From CAVZTX01 sp963778375 (GTDB taxonomy: Bacteria > Chloroflexota > Ktedonobacteria > Ktedonobacterales > Ktedonobacteraceae), in contig CAVZTX010000029.1 in NCBI GenBank assembly GCA_963778375.1, positions 45,429-109,428 on the forward strand: a stretch of DNA of 64,000 nucleotides. Direction: 5' to 3'. The notes under the pieces were generated by a model. That model saw only the letters and a list, made by a program, of their open reading frames with translations. It did not search any database and was not told where the DNA came from. Below are positions 44,178-53,870 of this stretch, one piece after another. The translations under genes and the position numbers were made by a program. The number at the start of each line of letters is the position of its first letter. Within the stretch, counting starts at the first letter, position 1.

Positions 44178-46673
44178 ATGATACCCATTTCCGATACCCC
44201 CTCAGCACATTCACAAGAAGCATGGCTATTCGGGTGGGACCAGACACCGGGCATCGTCTCTGTATGGGCAACTCGAGCAGGCAAGGCAATAGTATGGAGG
44301 CGCGTCATCGGAGGGACAAGCACTACTCCTACCCTGTTGTGTGAGGAAGAACGGTTCCATCCCTGGCTCTTCGCCAGAACCCTCACAGACCTTGAGCACC
44401 TTGGACGTACTGTGCAGCCCTTCACCACTGATACTGCAGGAACAGCTTCTATCACCTTCCGTGAACTGGATGGTTCGCCCGATTCATACCGTTATCTACT
44501 CTCGGCTCGCGATGGACGCACACTTGAGCGAGCTATACTTACCGGTGCATCTCGTCGGCTAAATCGTAACGTTACAAGCCTCAACGACCTGCAAGATACC
44601 TATTATCGCGTCGGCCCTGTCGAGCAATATCTCATGCAGACCGGTCGGGTCTATTTTTGCGGTCTTGTCTACGAGGATCTTCACCGCTTGCAATTCGACC
44701 TGGAAACGACTGCGCTCGACTCGAACCGCGGTCGCATCTTTTTAGTAGCCATTTCCGATAGCAAGGGCTTTTCGACCATCCTTGAGGCTCCTGCACCCGA
44801 AGATGAAGCACGTCTCATTGCCAATCTCTGTGCTTTGGTACGTGAGCGCGACCCCGATATTATCGAGAACCACAATCTTTTCGGCTTTGACTTGCCATTC
44901 CTCGAGAAACGTGCTGCTGCCCTCAAGGTACCATTACTGCTTGGCCGTAAAGGAGGCCCCCAGCAGCTTGAAGGTTACGAGGAAGCATTAGTGTTTGGGC
45001 CACGCAGACGCCGCCGTATGCGTTACACCGTGGCCGGGCGAGAGTTGATCGATACGCTGGATGCAGTGGGCCGCTACGATTTTGTCGTGCGTGAGCTGCC
45101 AAGCCATCGCTTGAAAGATGTGGCTCGTTTTTTCGGGCTGGCCTCTCCCCAGCGTGTATACCTCGAGGGGTCGAAAGTGTTTGAGACGTATCGGCAGGAG
45201 CCAGAACGTGTCCGTCTCTATGCATTGGACGATGTGAAAGAGGTGGATGGCCTATCGCGACGGCTCATGGGTGCGGCGTTCGCCCTGGCTGGCATGGCCC
45301 CTCGTCCATACGAGCGCATTGCCTCGGCGGGACCTGCTATGGGCATCCTCGAACCTATGCTGGTGCGGGCGTACCTTCACCAGGGTGCCGCTCTTCCATT
45401 CGTTCCTCCTGAAGCATTCGCTGGGAGTGAGCCGCAGGCAGGTGGCGCGTCCTATCTCCTGGCCTCCGGCATTGCTGAGCACGTAGTCAAAACCGATGTG
45501 GCTTCCCTCTATCCATCCCTCATGCGCATATTCCGCATCGGACCAAGCTGCGACCGCCTGAGCGTCTTGCTGCATATTCTTGACCGTTTGACCGACCTGC
45601 GCTTGCACCACAAGGCTGCTGCACGAGCAGCACCTCCCGGCTCTATGGAAGCCAATCAACACGATGGCACACAGGCCGCTATGAAGACGCTGATCAATGC
45701 CGCCTATGGCTACATGGGAGCAGGCTCAATGGCTCTCTTCGCCGATATTGATGCCGCCAACGAGGTTACAAGACGTGGTCGTGCATTACTAGATTCGCTC
45801 CTTGAGGCACTGCGAGAACGTGGTATGGCCCTGATTGAGGCAGATACGGATGGCGTCTACTTCGCCGTGCCTGCTGACTGGACAGAAGAGCAAGAGCGTG
45901 CGCTCGTGGCCGAGGTGGGAGCGCTGCTGCCAGTGGGCATTCGCCTGGAATACGAAGGACGATTCCGGGCCATGCTCAGTCATATGGTAAAGAACTATGC
46001 CCTGTTGACATATACCGGGCAACTGATTGTGCGTGGTGTGGCTCTGCGTTCCAGCCGGGCAGAACCTTTCGGTGAACGCTTCCTCCGTCAGGCGTTGCAT
46101 TGTGTGATGCAGGGCGACATCCTCGGCGTTCAACGCTGCTACAGGGAGACTATCGAGGCCATACGTAGTCGCCAGTTTCCCGCTATCGATATGTCCGTGC
46201 GGCTGCGCCTCTCGAAGTCACCAAAGGCTTACCTGGATACGCGTGCAAAACATCCCGAAGCCCAATACGAGGCGCTGCTCACAGCCGGGCGTACCCAATG
46301 GAGCGTTGGCGAACGCGTGCGTTTCTACCGCACCTCGGGAGGTGGTTACACGTGGTTGCCAGAAGAAACAGACGATGCACCACTAGCTGTTGATGACGTA
46401 GAAGATGGAGATGAGCCTGAAATAGAGCCATCTTTCTCATATAGCGATAGCGAGGCAATTGCCGATCGACGCAATTATGATGTTGAACATTACCTGCGCG
46501 TGCTCCTCACCTCCTACGCTGCCCGCTTGAAAGTCGCCTTCGCGCCGGACGACTTTGACCAGCTTTTCCGCCTCGATGGACAGGTCGGCTTATTTGATCA
46601 CTCGCCTGAAGATATGCAACTGCGCTGGATTAGATGCGATCTTCCTACTCCTCCGAAAATTGATGGCCATTAA
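44178..46673 (+). CDS. Family B DNA polymerase with 3'-5' exonuclease
   Basis: 831 residues from ATG 44178 (CAGGAGAATC upstream). Exonuclease motifs are LQFDLETTALDS (Exo I), ENHNLFGFDLPFL (Exo II) and LYALDDVKEV (Exo III). Polymerase motif A is VVKTDVASLYPSLM, motif B KTLINAAYGYMGAG and motif C IEADTDGVYF; LSKSPKAYL is the KxY-type motif. All catalytic acids are present, so a proofreading polymerase is predicted. It differs from enterobacterial Pol II in motif C (EADTDG rather than YGDTD). It stands alone with no phage genes around. Roles in damage bypass or repair are inferred. Confidence 0.88.
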   Translation: MIPISDTPSAHSQEAWLFGWDQTPGIVSVWATRAGKAIVWRRVIGGTSTTPTLLCEEERFHPWLFARTLTDLEHLGRTVQPFTTDTAGTASITFRELDGSPDSYRYLLSARDGRTLERAILTGASRRLNRNVTSLNDLQDTYYRVGPVEQYLMQTGRVYFCGLVYEDLHRLQFDLETTALDSNRGRIFLVAISDSKGFSTILEAPAPEDEARLIANLCALVRERDPDIIENHNLFGFDLPFLEKRAAALKVPLLLGRKGGPQQLEGYEEALVFGPRRRRRMRYTVAGRELIDTLDAVGRYDFVVRELPSHRLKDVARFFGLASPQRVYLEGSKVFETYRQEPERVRLYALDDVKEVDGLSRRLMGAAFALAGMAPRPYERIASAGPAMGILEPMLVRAYLHQGAALPFVPPEAFAGSEPQAGGASYLLASGIAEHVVKTDVASLYPSLMRIFRIGPSCDRLSVLLHILDRLTDLRLHHKAAARAAPPGSMEANQHDGTQAAMKTLINAAYGYMGAGSMALFADIDAANEVTRRGRALLDSLLEALRERGMALIEADTDGVYFAVPADWTEEQERALVAEVGALLPVGIRLEYEGRFRAMLSHMVKNYALLTYTGQLIVRGVALRSSRAEPFGERFLRQALHCVMQGDILGVQRCYRETIEAIRSRQFPAIDMSVRLRLSKSPKAYLDTRAKHPEAQYEALLTAGRTQWSVGERVRFYRTSGGGYTWLPEETDDAPLAVDDVEDGDEPEIEPSFSYSDSEAIADRRNYDVEHYLRVLLTSYAARLKVAFAPDDFDQLFRLDGQVGLFDHSPEDMQLRWIRCDLPTPPKIDGH

Positions 46674-46864
46674 TCACCTGCATATGCTTGTATTTCCATG
46701 CAAGCATTCTGATATACATGCTATACTGTAATGCAGGAGCACATAGGTACAATACAAGTATTTTCTGCCTGTATGCCAATCTAATTTCAGATTTTTAAAA
46801 CCAGGGTGAGGATGAGGTCCCAGTCCCACCCACAACAACTAAAACATGACGAGGACAGCGAAAC

Positions 46865-48178
46865 ATGATTGAACACAACGGAGCCATTTCACCAGAAAAT
46901 ACACAGTTCGTTCTGCTCAGCTTCGAGGGACCCGATGTCTACTCCACCGCCGGTGGATTAGGCACACGTGTCTCCGAACTCAGCGAAGCCCTCGCCACTC
47001 AGGGCTACACGACCCACCTGATCTTCATCGGAGATCCCTCCAAGCCCGCTACTGAGACGCGTGCCGATGGTCGGCTGATACTCAAACGTTGGTCGCAGTG
47101 GGTGAGCAAATATTATTTGAATGGTGTCTATGATGGCGAGGAGCAGAAGCTCTACGATTACAACAACAGCGTTCCCTACCATATTTATAACGAGATCGTA
47201 CGTCCCGCCGTCTCCCAGGGCAAAACAGTTGTCATCATGGGTGAAGACTGGCAAACCGCTGAAGCCATCTGCCGCACCTCGGATCTACTGAACTGGTTCG
47301 GGGTTCGCCAGAAGGTCTTGCTGCTCTGGAACCTCAATAGCCTGATGTCGTTGCATCGCATCAATTGGGGCCGCCTCAACTTCGTTGCTACGATTTGTAC
47401 CGTCAGCAAATATATGAAACACAGAATGTGGAGCTACGGCGTCAATCCACTTGTTATCCCCAATGGCATCCCAAAGCGTCACCTCAATCCCGTCGATGAG
47501 AAAGCTGTTTCGCGTTTGCGCGAAATTGGTCGTCAGGGCGACCCAAGTCGCATGTTCCTCTTTAAGATTGGTCGCTTCGACCCCGATAAGCGCTGGATCA
47601 TGGCTATTGAAGCTGTCGCTCAACTGAAACATAGTGGTCATCCCGTCACACTCTATGTACGTGGAGGTATCGAACCACATGGGGCAGAAGTCCTTAGCCA
47701 CGCCTATCACATCGGTCTCAGTATTCGCGATGTAGTAGCTCAGCGCCCAAACCTGGATCAATGCCTCGATGCTATGGAAAATGCTGGCCCCGCCGATCTC
47801 TATAACCTGCGCTTCTTCCTCCCGGAAGAATTTGTGCGCACTACCTATGCCGCTGCCGACGCTACATTAGCCAACAGCGGACACGAGCCATTCGGCCTCG
47901 TTGCCCTTGAAGTAATGGCTGCCCAGGGAGTTGCTGTCACGGGCAGCACTGGGGAAGATTATGCCATCTCCTTCGAAAACGCTATCGTGACGGAGACCGA
48001 TGATCCCGATGAGATTGTTGGCTACATGCTCTATATGCGTCGCCATCCGGAAGAGCAGGAACGTATCCGCTGCGCCGGTCGTCGCACAGCCGAACAATTT
48101 CTATGGGACCAGGTCATCGAGAACCTCGTCAGCAAGCTAGAATTCCTTGCTCGCAAACAAGCCATTATCCTCACCTGA
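46865..48178 (+). CDS. GT4 glycosyltransferase (glycogen/sucrose synthase-like fold)
   Basis: 437 residues; ATG 46865 follows GACGAGGACAGCGAAAC. The N-terminal donor/acceptor loop STAGGLGTRVSELSEALATQ resembles the KxGGL motif of starch/glycogen synthase-like GT4 enzymes, but with Ala for Lys. The C-terminal domain has FKIGRFDPDKRWIMAIEAVA and the retaining-enzyme motif HEPFGLVALEVMAAQGVAV (E-x7-E). The acceptor is unknown. It is monocistronic, with a hairpin just after the stop. Confidence 0.87.
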   Translation: MIEHNGAISPENTQFVLLSFEGPDVYSTAGGLGTRVSELSEALATQGYTTHLIFIGDPSKPATETRADGRLILKRWSQWVSKYYLNGVYDGEEQKLYDYNNSVPYHIYNEIVRPAVSQGKTVVIMGEDWQTAEAICRTSDLLNWFGVRQKVLLLWNLNSLMSLHRINWGRLNFVATICTVSKYMKHRMWSYGVNPLVIPNGIPKRHLNPVDEKAVSRLREIGRQGDPSRMFLFKIGRFDPDKRWIMAIEAVAQLKHSGHPVTLYVRGGIEPHGAEVLSHAYHIGLSIRDVVAQRPNLDQCLDAMENAGPADLYNLRFFLPEEFVRTTYAAADATLANSGHEPFGLVALEVMAAQGVAVTGSTGEDYAISFENAIVTETDDPDEIVGYMLYMRRHPEEQERIRCAGRRTAEQFLWDQVIENLVSKLEFLARKQAIILT

Positions 48179-48190
48179 TTTCACACCTGT

Positions 48191-48212
48191 AGAGGCCGAT
48201 CAATCGGCCTCT
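48191..48212. terminator. Short perfect hairpin after GT4 gene
   Basis: AGAGGCCGAT (48191-48200) and ATCGGCCTCT (48203-48212) form a 10-bp stem preceded by CTGT, as in the GTAGGGGC repeat family. It lies 12 nt after the GT4 stop; there is no long T-run. Confidence 0.5.
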
Positions 48213-48417
48213 GTGGGAGGCTAACTATTTCCTCATTCATTTGTCCATCAGCATTATCGCGCTCCTGGGCCACGTGAGAAACTTCAGGGTTAAGACCTCA
48301 TTAACATTTTAGGAGTTTCGTCCTATATTTAACCGCCTCATGTTCCAAAAATCCGTACACCTCAGTCTATTTAGGTAGACTGAACGAAAAACACAGTTTT
48401 GTAGCATCGAGGTAGTT

Positions 48418-49449
48418 ATGCAAGAGTTATATGCACTTTCGTCATCTCAAGCAACTGATGTGATGGAGGAGCAAAGTACGGGAACTAACCCAACGAACCC
48501 ACAGAGCCAGCAGGGAAAGCTCCCACCCCTACAGATTATTTTATTTGGCAGCCCATCCGGTCAGTATGTAGGAACGGGACCACTTGGAAGCTCGATCAAT
48601 CTAACTCCTACAGGCATTCCCACCACCGAGCCACTTTCCTCTATTTCAAATACTTCACCCTTAATGTCGCCTGCTCCCTCTCTCATCACAGCTCTCCAAT
48701 CTACTATGTCTCCCGAAACCACCAGACGTTCAGTCATAATTCCTGGTTCGTCCAAGCGCAGGCAGATTGATGAAGAGCAGGCAAAGCCCGTTCAAGCGAG
48801 CATCCATCACGAGTGGCTGACTCCACATATTCGTCACGGTATTATCATCAGTACCATCTTATTAGTTGTTATTACCACACTGCTCACTCTCACTCCATTG
48901 AGCAACGGGCAATTGGCTTTCTCTCTCGTGGGTGGTATCAGTAACTGGTTTCGAGCAGGGGAGTTGAACTGGCAGATTCAAGCGCATATCGATGAGAACG
49001 TTCCGTCAAGTGCGTCAACCGTCTCGCAAAACGTTCCACTTCAATCCCCCATGATATTGCCCAAGAGTCAGTATGTCACAATCGCCCAACAAGATGCCAT
49101 CGATGCAGGTATTTCGCCAGAGTATTTTGTGCGCCAGATAAACCAGGAGAGTGGCTTTAATCCTTATGCAGTCTCTCCGGCTGGTGCGGTAGGTATTGCT
49201 CAATTCGAGCCTGGTACAGCCGCTGGTTTGGGCGTCAATCCCTGGGATCCTATCTCTGCATTGAACGGCGCAGCCCACCTCATGGCAAGCTACGCAAATT
49301 CATATGGTGGTGACTATGCCAAGGCCCTCGCGGCCTACAATGGTGGTAGTGGTACCGTCCAATATGCTGTCAATGCCTGTGGAGCCAACTGGATGAACTG
49401 CCTCCCAGCCCAGACGCGCAACTATATCTACGTCATCATGGGGATATAG
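48418..49449 (+). CDS. Membrane-anchored lytic transglycosylase (SLT domain)
   Basis: 343 residues. The N-terminal 140 residues are Ser/Thr/Pro-rich and cytoplasmic, then one transmembrane helix (GIIISTILLVVITTLLTLTP), then a C-terminal SLT/goose-lysozyme-like domain with the catalytic Glu in VRQINQESGFNPYAVSPAG, AVGIAQFEPGTAAGLG and ALAAYNGGSGTV. It would cleave peptidoglycan between MurNAc and GlcNAc outside the membrane, consistent with wall remodelling. Upstream, 48213-48417 contains no gene. Confidence 0.9.
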   Translation: MQELYALSSSQATDVMEEQSTGTNPTNPQSQQGKLPPLQIILFGSPSGQYVGTGPLGSSINLTPTGIPTTEPLSSISNTSPLMSPAPSLITALQSTMSPETTRRSVIIPGSSKRRQIDEEQAKPVQASIHHEWLTPHIRHGIIISTILLVVITTLLTLTPLSNGQLAFSLVGGISNWFRAGELNWQIQAHIDENVPSSASTVSQNVPLQSPMILPKSQYVTIAQQDAIDAGISPEYFVRQINQESGFNPYAVSPAGAVGIAQFEPGTAAGLGVNPWDPISALNGAAHLMASYANSYGGDYAKALAAYNGGSGTVQYAVNACGANWMNCLPAQTRNYIYVIMGI

Positions 49450-49454
49450 TTACG

Positions 49455-50099
49455 CTAATCACTTGCCCGCGCTCGCCGCAGAATTTCCTCGACCACCTCG
49501 GTCTTGGCATCGGCATAGTTCTGCGTGTACTTCCAGAACTTGCCCGCAAGTTCTCGCTTGGTGCGCTCATACAGTTGACGATCGGATGGATTGCTGCGCA
49601 ACCAGTTGCGGAAAAGTAACATGCGTTCAATTTCCGGGCACCCAGGCGAGAAGACATGCAGATTCACATCCGTATCCGGCCCCTTGAACACCCGGTGCTC
49701 GTACCAATCCGGCTCTCGTATACGCAGCACATAGTCGACAGCCTCAAGTGCCGGGACATAGGACGACTCATCTGACGAGTCCGGTACCACAAGCAGTATA
49801 TCAATTCTCGGTTTGGCAGCCAGCCCTGGCACCGAAGTCGAGCCAACATGTTCAATCAACACAACCCGATTCCCGAGTGCGCCCTTAATCCGCTCAACCT
49901 CGCACTCAAAAAGCCGGAGCCACTCTGGATCGTAGTCGACGATTAGGATAGGCCCGGCCAGTGGCGTTAGTCCCCCAACATGGACATCCTGCAGTTGTTC
50001 CTCGGTTAATGGTTCTCGTGTGGCTGCCAAAGATTGCTCAGATGTTATTCCGCTTGCCTCTTTTGATGAGTCTCTATCTATATTGTCAGTCGCAGGCAT
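49455..50099 (-). CDS. GrpB/UPF0157 family nucleotidyltransferase-like protein
   Basis: 214 residues from the ATG at 50099 (GAGAGGAA upstream; longer frame to 50171). The GrpB core is ILIVDYDPEWLRLFECEVER, then IEHVGSTSVPGLAAKPRIDI (the GSTSVPGL...DI nucleotidyltransferase-type motif), EHRVFKGPDTDVNLHVF and a helical C-terminus. The family is related to polymerase-beta-type nucleotidyltransferases; its function is not established. An acidic N-terminal extension of about 40 residues is unusual for the family. It is convergent with the transglycosylase gene, 5 nt apart. Confidence 0.88.
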   Translation of the reverse strand: MPATDNIDRDSSKEASGITSEQSLAATREPLTEEQLQDVHVGGLTPLAGPILIVDYDPEWLRLFECEVERIKGALGNRVVLIEHVGSTSVPGLAAKPRIDILLVVPDSSDESSYVPALEAVDYVLRIREPDWYEHRVFKGPDTDVNLHVFSPGCPEIERMLLFRNWLRSNPSDRQLYERTKRELAGKFWKYTQNYADAKTEVVEEILRRARASD

Positions 50100-50302
50100 G
50101 TGCATTTCCTCTCGATCTTCTCTGCTCACTTCACAAAGTCTATCTAACGACGAGGAGCTTAAGTATACCATATCCCTGACATCTGCTCATCCTTTTATCT
50201 CGCTCTGAGAAGTGCTTGTGTGGGCTTAACAAGAAAAGCCGTGATGGTCTATATTATATTTAGATAAACTAAGTATTAGCTACGCTAGAAAGTGCATAGA
50301 TA

Positions 50303-50785
50303 ATGGAGCCTTCCTCTCACGACACGTTGGATATTGCCAATCGAGTTGTTTATCTCATTCCCCGCTTGCTGAGCCGAATTCGTGCGGACATTCCCCGCGC
50401 CACCGACGATCTTGCACCGGAATGGCGCGATATCTTGGCACTACGTACCACGAAGGGACAGCTCAAGTTGTTGCGCGTTCTGATCACACGTCAACGTTGC
50501 ACCATGCAAGAATTAGCCGATCAACTGGATGTTGCACCACCAACCGTCACCGCCATGGTCAAACGACTGCTCACCCAGGGATTTGTCGAACGGCTTCGTG
50601 ATGAACAGGACTGGCGCGTCGTGCAGGTGGTGCCTACTGAACGCGGGCAACGCGCCGTCTCGCTCTATGAAGAGTTCTGGTGTGCGAACTTACAACGTCT
50701 GCTCGCCCATCTCAGCACTGAGGAACTGACGCAGTTACATCTGGCCCTTCCTATCCTTCGCCATCTGAGCGAAGTAGAACCATAA
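50303..50785 (+). CDS. MarR-family transcriptional regulator
   Basis: 160 residues with the winged-helix core TKGQLKLLRVLITRQRCTMQ, ELADQLDVAPPTVTAMVKRL (recognition helix) and GFVERLRDEQDWRVVQVVPT (wing). MarR proteins are dimeric repressors released by phenolic or other small ligands. It sits just upstream of an MFS remnant, the usual MarR-efflux pairing, and at the edge of the aromatic catabolic island. Confidence 0.9.
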   Translation: MEPSSHDTLDIANRVVYLIPRLLSRIRADIPRATDDLAPEWRDILALRTTKGQLKLLRVLITRQRCTMQELADQLDVAPPTVTAMVKRLLTQGFVERLRDEQDWRVVQVVPTERGQRAVSLYEEFWCANLQRLLAHLSTEELTQLHLALPILRHLSEVEP

Positions 50786-50834
50786 CCATCGTTGAGCAAC
50801 GATCGCATCCCTTGCCGATGTCATCGCTCGCCGA

Positions 50835-50864
50835 TGTCATCCTGAGCGAAGCGAAGGATCTGAG
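50835..50864. repeat. TGTCATCCTGAGCGAAGCGAAGG-type repeat
   Basis: TGTCATCCTGAGCGAAGCGA followed by AGGATCTGAGG. This sequence type is dispersed widely in bacterial genomes. A 12-bp direct repeat, GCCGATGTCATC, occurs at 50814 and 50830 next to it. Confidence 0.55.
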
Positions 50865-50955
50865 GCCCATCTGCGTTCAGCAGACCTCACACGCGTTGTC
50901 TTGCAGAAGTATAGGGAATCACTCGTCGTATGATTAGTTTCTGGAGTAGACTCGT

Positions 50956-51401
50956 ATGCAACCAATGAATTCTGGCAGCAAGGCACAGGTGATGCCTGAA
51001 GCTCTCATCGGACAGGAGCAACAAGCTCGTGCGCAAGCCAGAGGCCTGCTCCGCACGTTTAGCGCCTTGCGACACCGTAATTACCGGCTGTTCTTTTTCG
51101 GTCAAATGATTTCACAGGTCGGGACCTTGATGCAGACAACCGCGCAGGCATGGCTGGTCCTGGAACTGACCCACAGTGCGTTGCTGCTTGGAGTAGTGGG
51201 TGTGCTGCAATTCCTGTGTACTCAGGCGGCATGCCACTGGGAAACCTCTTCGCGGGCGGCCTGACGACACTCTTGGGCGCGCCAATCGCATTCTTGCTCG
51301 GAGGTATTCCATGCTTCATCGCAGCCTTTGTTGGCTGGCTTCTGCGTAAACCGGCGGAGAAAAGCCTCGCGGAGTCAGGGACAGCTATGAACTTTGAGTA
51401 G
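50956..51401 (+). pseudogene. MFS transporter with large internal deletion
   Basis: The N-terminal piece (TFSALRHRNYRLFFFGQMIS, helix 1, helix 2 to GVLQF) is joined near 51215-51235, in a different frame, to a C-terminal piece (YSGGMPLGNLFAGGLTTLLG, then FLLGGIPCFIAAFVGWLLRK). A full MFS exporter of this type has about 400 residues, so the middle (roughly 270 residues) is missing. The product cannot transport. It was probably the drug exporter controlled by the MarR gene upstream. Confidence 0.75.
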
Positions 51402-51445
51402 CTTACCAGCAATATCTGTCCAAAAGAAACAGAAAGGGAAAATCA

Positions 51446-52052
51446 ATGTCTGATACATATTCAAAAATGGCCCTCTTGGTCATGGATATGCAGGAGGAAA
51501 TTGTCACTCGCTTTGCACAAACCGGTGACATCCTCACGCCCATGCGCACAGCTATTGCTGCCGCTCGTGCCGCATCAATTCCCGTGATCTTATGTGATCG
51601 TGGCCTTTCGTCCAGGCCATCCCGAAATTAGTCCGAAGAATAAGTCCTTCTCTGCCTTTATGCAGCGGCGATCTTCCCCGTCAGCAACTCTGTCCACAAT
51701 GGAGATTCATCCAGCCATCGCCCCACAGCCAACGGATATTGTTGTCACGAAACGTCGCGTCAGTGCGTTTAGCGGAAGTGATTTAGAAGTAGTACTCAGA
51801 GCACAGGGCATTTCGCATCTGGTGCTCTCTGGCATAGCCACCAGTGGAGTCGTCTTATCAACTCTGCGCGAAGCCGCTGATAAGGATTATCAACTGACCG
51901 TCTTAGCCGATTGCTGTCTTGATCTCGATGAAGAAGTCCAGCGCGTCCTGCTGACCAAAGTCTTTCCACGTCAGGCCGAAGTCGTACACTCTTCAGAGTG
52001 GAGCATGAGGCTGAAGCCTAAGCAGTTTCGGGAGCAGTCAGACAGCAAATAG
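51446..52052 (+). pseudogene. Isochorismatase-like hydrolase, frameshifted
   Basis: The first frame gives MALLVMDMQEEIVTRFAQTG (catalytic Asp) up to IPVI. The second frame, entered near 51588-51592, continues VIVAFRPGHPEISPKNKSFS, the Lys in DIVVTKRRVSAFSGSDLE, and SHLVLSGIATSGVVLSTLRE. The usual nucleophilic Cys position is Gly (IATSGVV), as in a known Cys-less subgroup, so even the unshifted protein may not be a classical amidohydrolase. One extra base explains the shift. GAAAGGGAAAATCA precedes the ATG at 51446. Confidence 0.78.
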
Positions 52053-52202
52053 TAGTGAGGATTGGTTGTGTCGGATCAGCAACAACCATTGCTGAATTTT
52101 ACTTTACACCCGCACGATATCGCTACAAGCTGCTCGGTCAACGGCATTGTGCGCATTCAGTATGTGATTCTCTGTGGAAGCCGCAACCATCGGCTATAGT
52201 GC

Positions 52203-53801
52203 TTAGACCCCACGGATCTGGTCGATAACTACCTCCGCCATCAGACGATCAACGGTCAGGCCACGCCAGGCTACATGCTGGTCGGGTCGCACGAGGAGCA
52301 GCGGGGCACCGTAGCGCTTCTCCAGTTCCTGGTCGTGCAGATCGAGCAAGGTCAGCGGCACACCACGGGCTGTAGTGGCCTCGATGAGCGGAGCCACATC
52401 GGCGTCGTCGCGAAGCCGAAGCAGCGACAACCCGTTCCCCAACTGATCATAGAGGGACGCGCCATCTGGCTGCCACAGGTGCGGCAGCCGCGCTCCCGGT
52501 CGAGCAGTTGGTTCATAACTCTGGCCTTCGGGAACAGGAGGCGTGCCGTCGTCAACGATCACCGGCGAGGCATCGTACTGGTAGCCCAGGACGAGTCCCA
52601 GACTATGGAACTCGCGATCTTTGGCCGCTCGGATCACCTGAGCGGCTGCATGCCGCGCTTGCTCACCGACGAGACCCGGGGCGTCCATCTCTCAATTGGC
52701 CAGTTCCGGGGCAAGTACGCTCATGTTCGCCGCCGCTTCCCTGATAGTTCGCTCGGCGACTGGCCGCCGCTCCGCCTCATAGCTTGCGAGCAGACCATCT
52801 CCGCCCCAGCCATCAAGCACCGCCGCTAGCTTCCAGCCAATGTTCACGGCATCGCCAATGCCTGTATTAAAGCCGTGCCCGCCCCACGGCGGATTGAGGT
52901 GTGCGGCATCGCCCACCAGGAAGACTCTGCCGCTCCGGTAGCGGTCAGCTAGCAACATGCGTGCTGTCCAGGGATCCGTTCCAAGCACCTCGGCCTCGAT
53001 CTCGGTCCCAACGAGGCCATAGATCAGAGCGTATGGGTTGGTCTGGCCAACCTCGGCAGGCACACCGTTGGCGATGGCCCACCACTGATCCTCCAGATCC
53101 ATACGGCCGAGAACCCCAGGGCAGGCCGGGTTGAGCACCCAGTAGTGGACTGCCGGGCCATGCGGATGCCGCTCCGCCAGTCCAGGTGCCCGAAACACGA
53201 TGCCGAAGTTCGGACGCGAGTCCGTGGTTCCCTCGTAGTGGGCTCCAATTGCCGCCCGAACAGCGCTGCGAGACCCATCGCAGCCTAAGACGTAAGACGC
53301 CCTGATCTGCCGTTGTTCCCCCTGCTCATTCATAATGGTCGTCTGGACACCTTCCTCGTCTTGCTGGAGACTGTGCAACGACCAGCCCAGACAAAGGTGG
53401 CACGACTCCAGGTTGGTAACTGCTTCCCGTAGCACCTCCTCGACCAGTGGCTGGGCAATCTGCTGTCCTGACTCCGCGAACAGATCGGTTTGCTGCGGTG
53501 AAAGTCCGAGGCAATCGGTGAAGCGCATCACTTCGTGACCCAATAATGTCGTGCAGAAGACCACATCCTGCGACCAATCCACCTTGAGTGGTGCCACCTC
53601 GCGAATACGCTCGGCCAATCCCCAGCGGCGAAAATGTTCCATCGTCCGCACATTCGTCGTCTTGGCACGCGGTCTAAGCCGCGAGACAACCTGCCTCGGC
53701 TCAACGATCAGGCACTGCACGCCTCGTCGCCCCAGTTCGACGGCTGCACTCAGCCCGGTGGGACCCCCTCCGACGATGAGGACTTGCGTCTCCCGAGGCA
53801 T
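52203..53801 (-). pseudogene. Phenol-type FAD monooxygenase, copy 1, with nonsense codon
   Basis: The frame is continuous except for TGA at 52692-52694. The N-terminal GxGxxG is QVLIVGGGPTGLSAAVELGR; VLGCDGSRSAVRAAIG (DG motif) and FLVGDAAHLNPPWGGHGFNT (GD motif) identify the PheA/TfdB/MhpA aromatic hydroxylase group. The intact twin at 62120-63751 reads PELGNSEM where this copy reads PELAN-stop-EM: the twin's Ser codon TCA (62609-62611) is TGA here. The lost part is the thioredoxin-like C-terminal domain. It is last in the minus-strand catabolic gene train. Confidence 0.85.
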
Positions 53802-53870
53802 CTCTTGACTTTTGTCTGAGGGGTCTCTCGTCTATCATGGTCCAACCTTGTCTTCCTTCCCGAATTCAGC

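Noticed and set aside
52068..52199. GTG-started 43-codon ORF after the isochorismatase remnant
   Set aside because: No recognisable motif and unsupported composition.
52692..52694. TGA in the hydroxylase as a selenocysteine codon, given selB in the window
   Set aside because: The intact twin has Ser (TCA) there, not Cys, the residue is outside any active-site motif, and no SECIS-like hairpin is seen directly after it.
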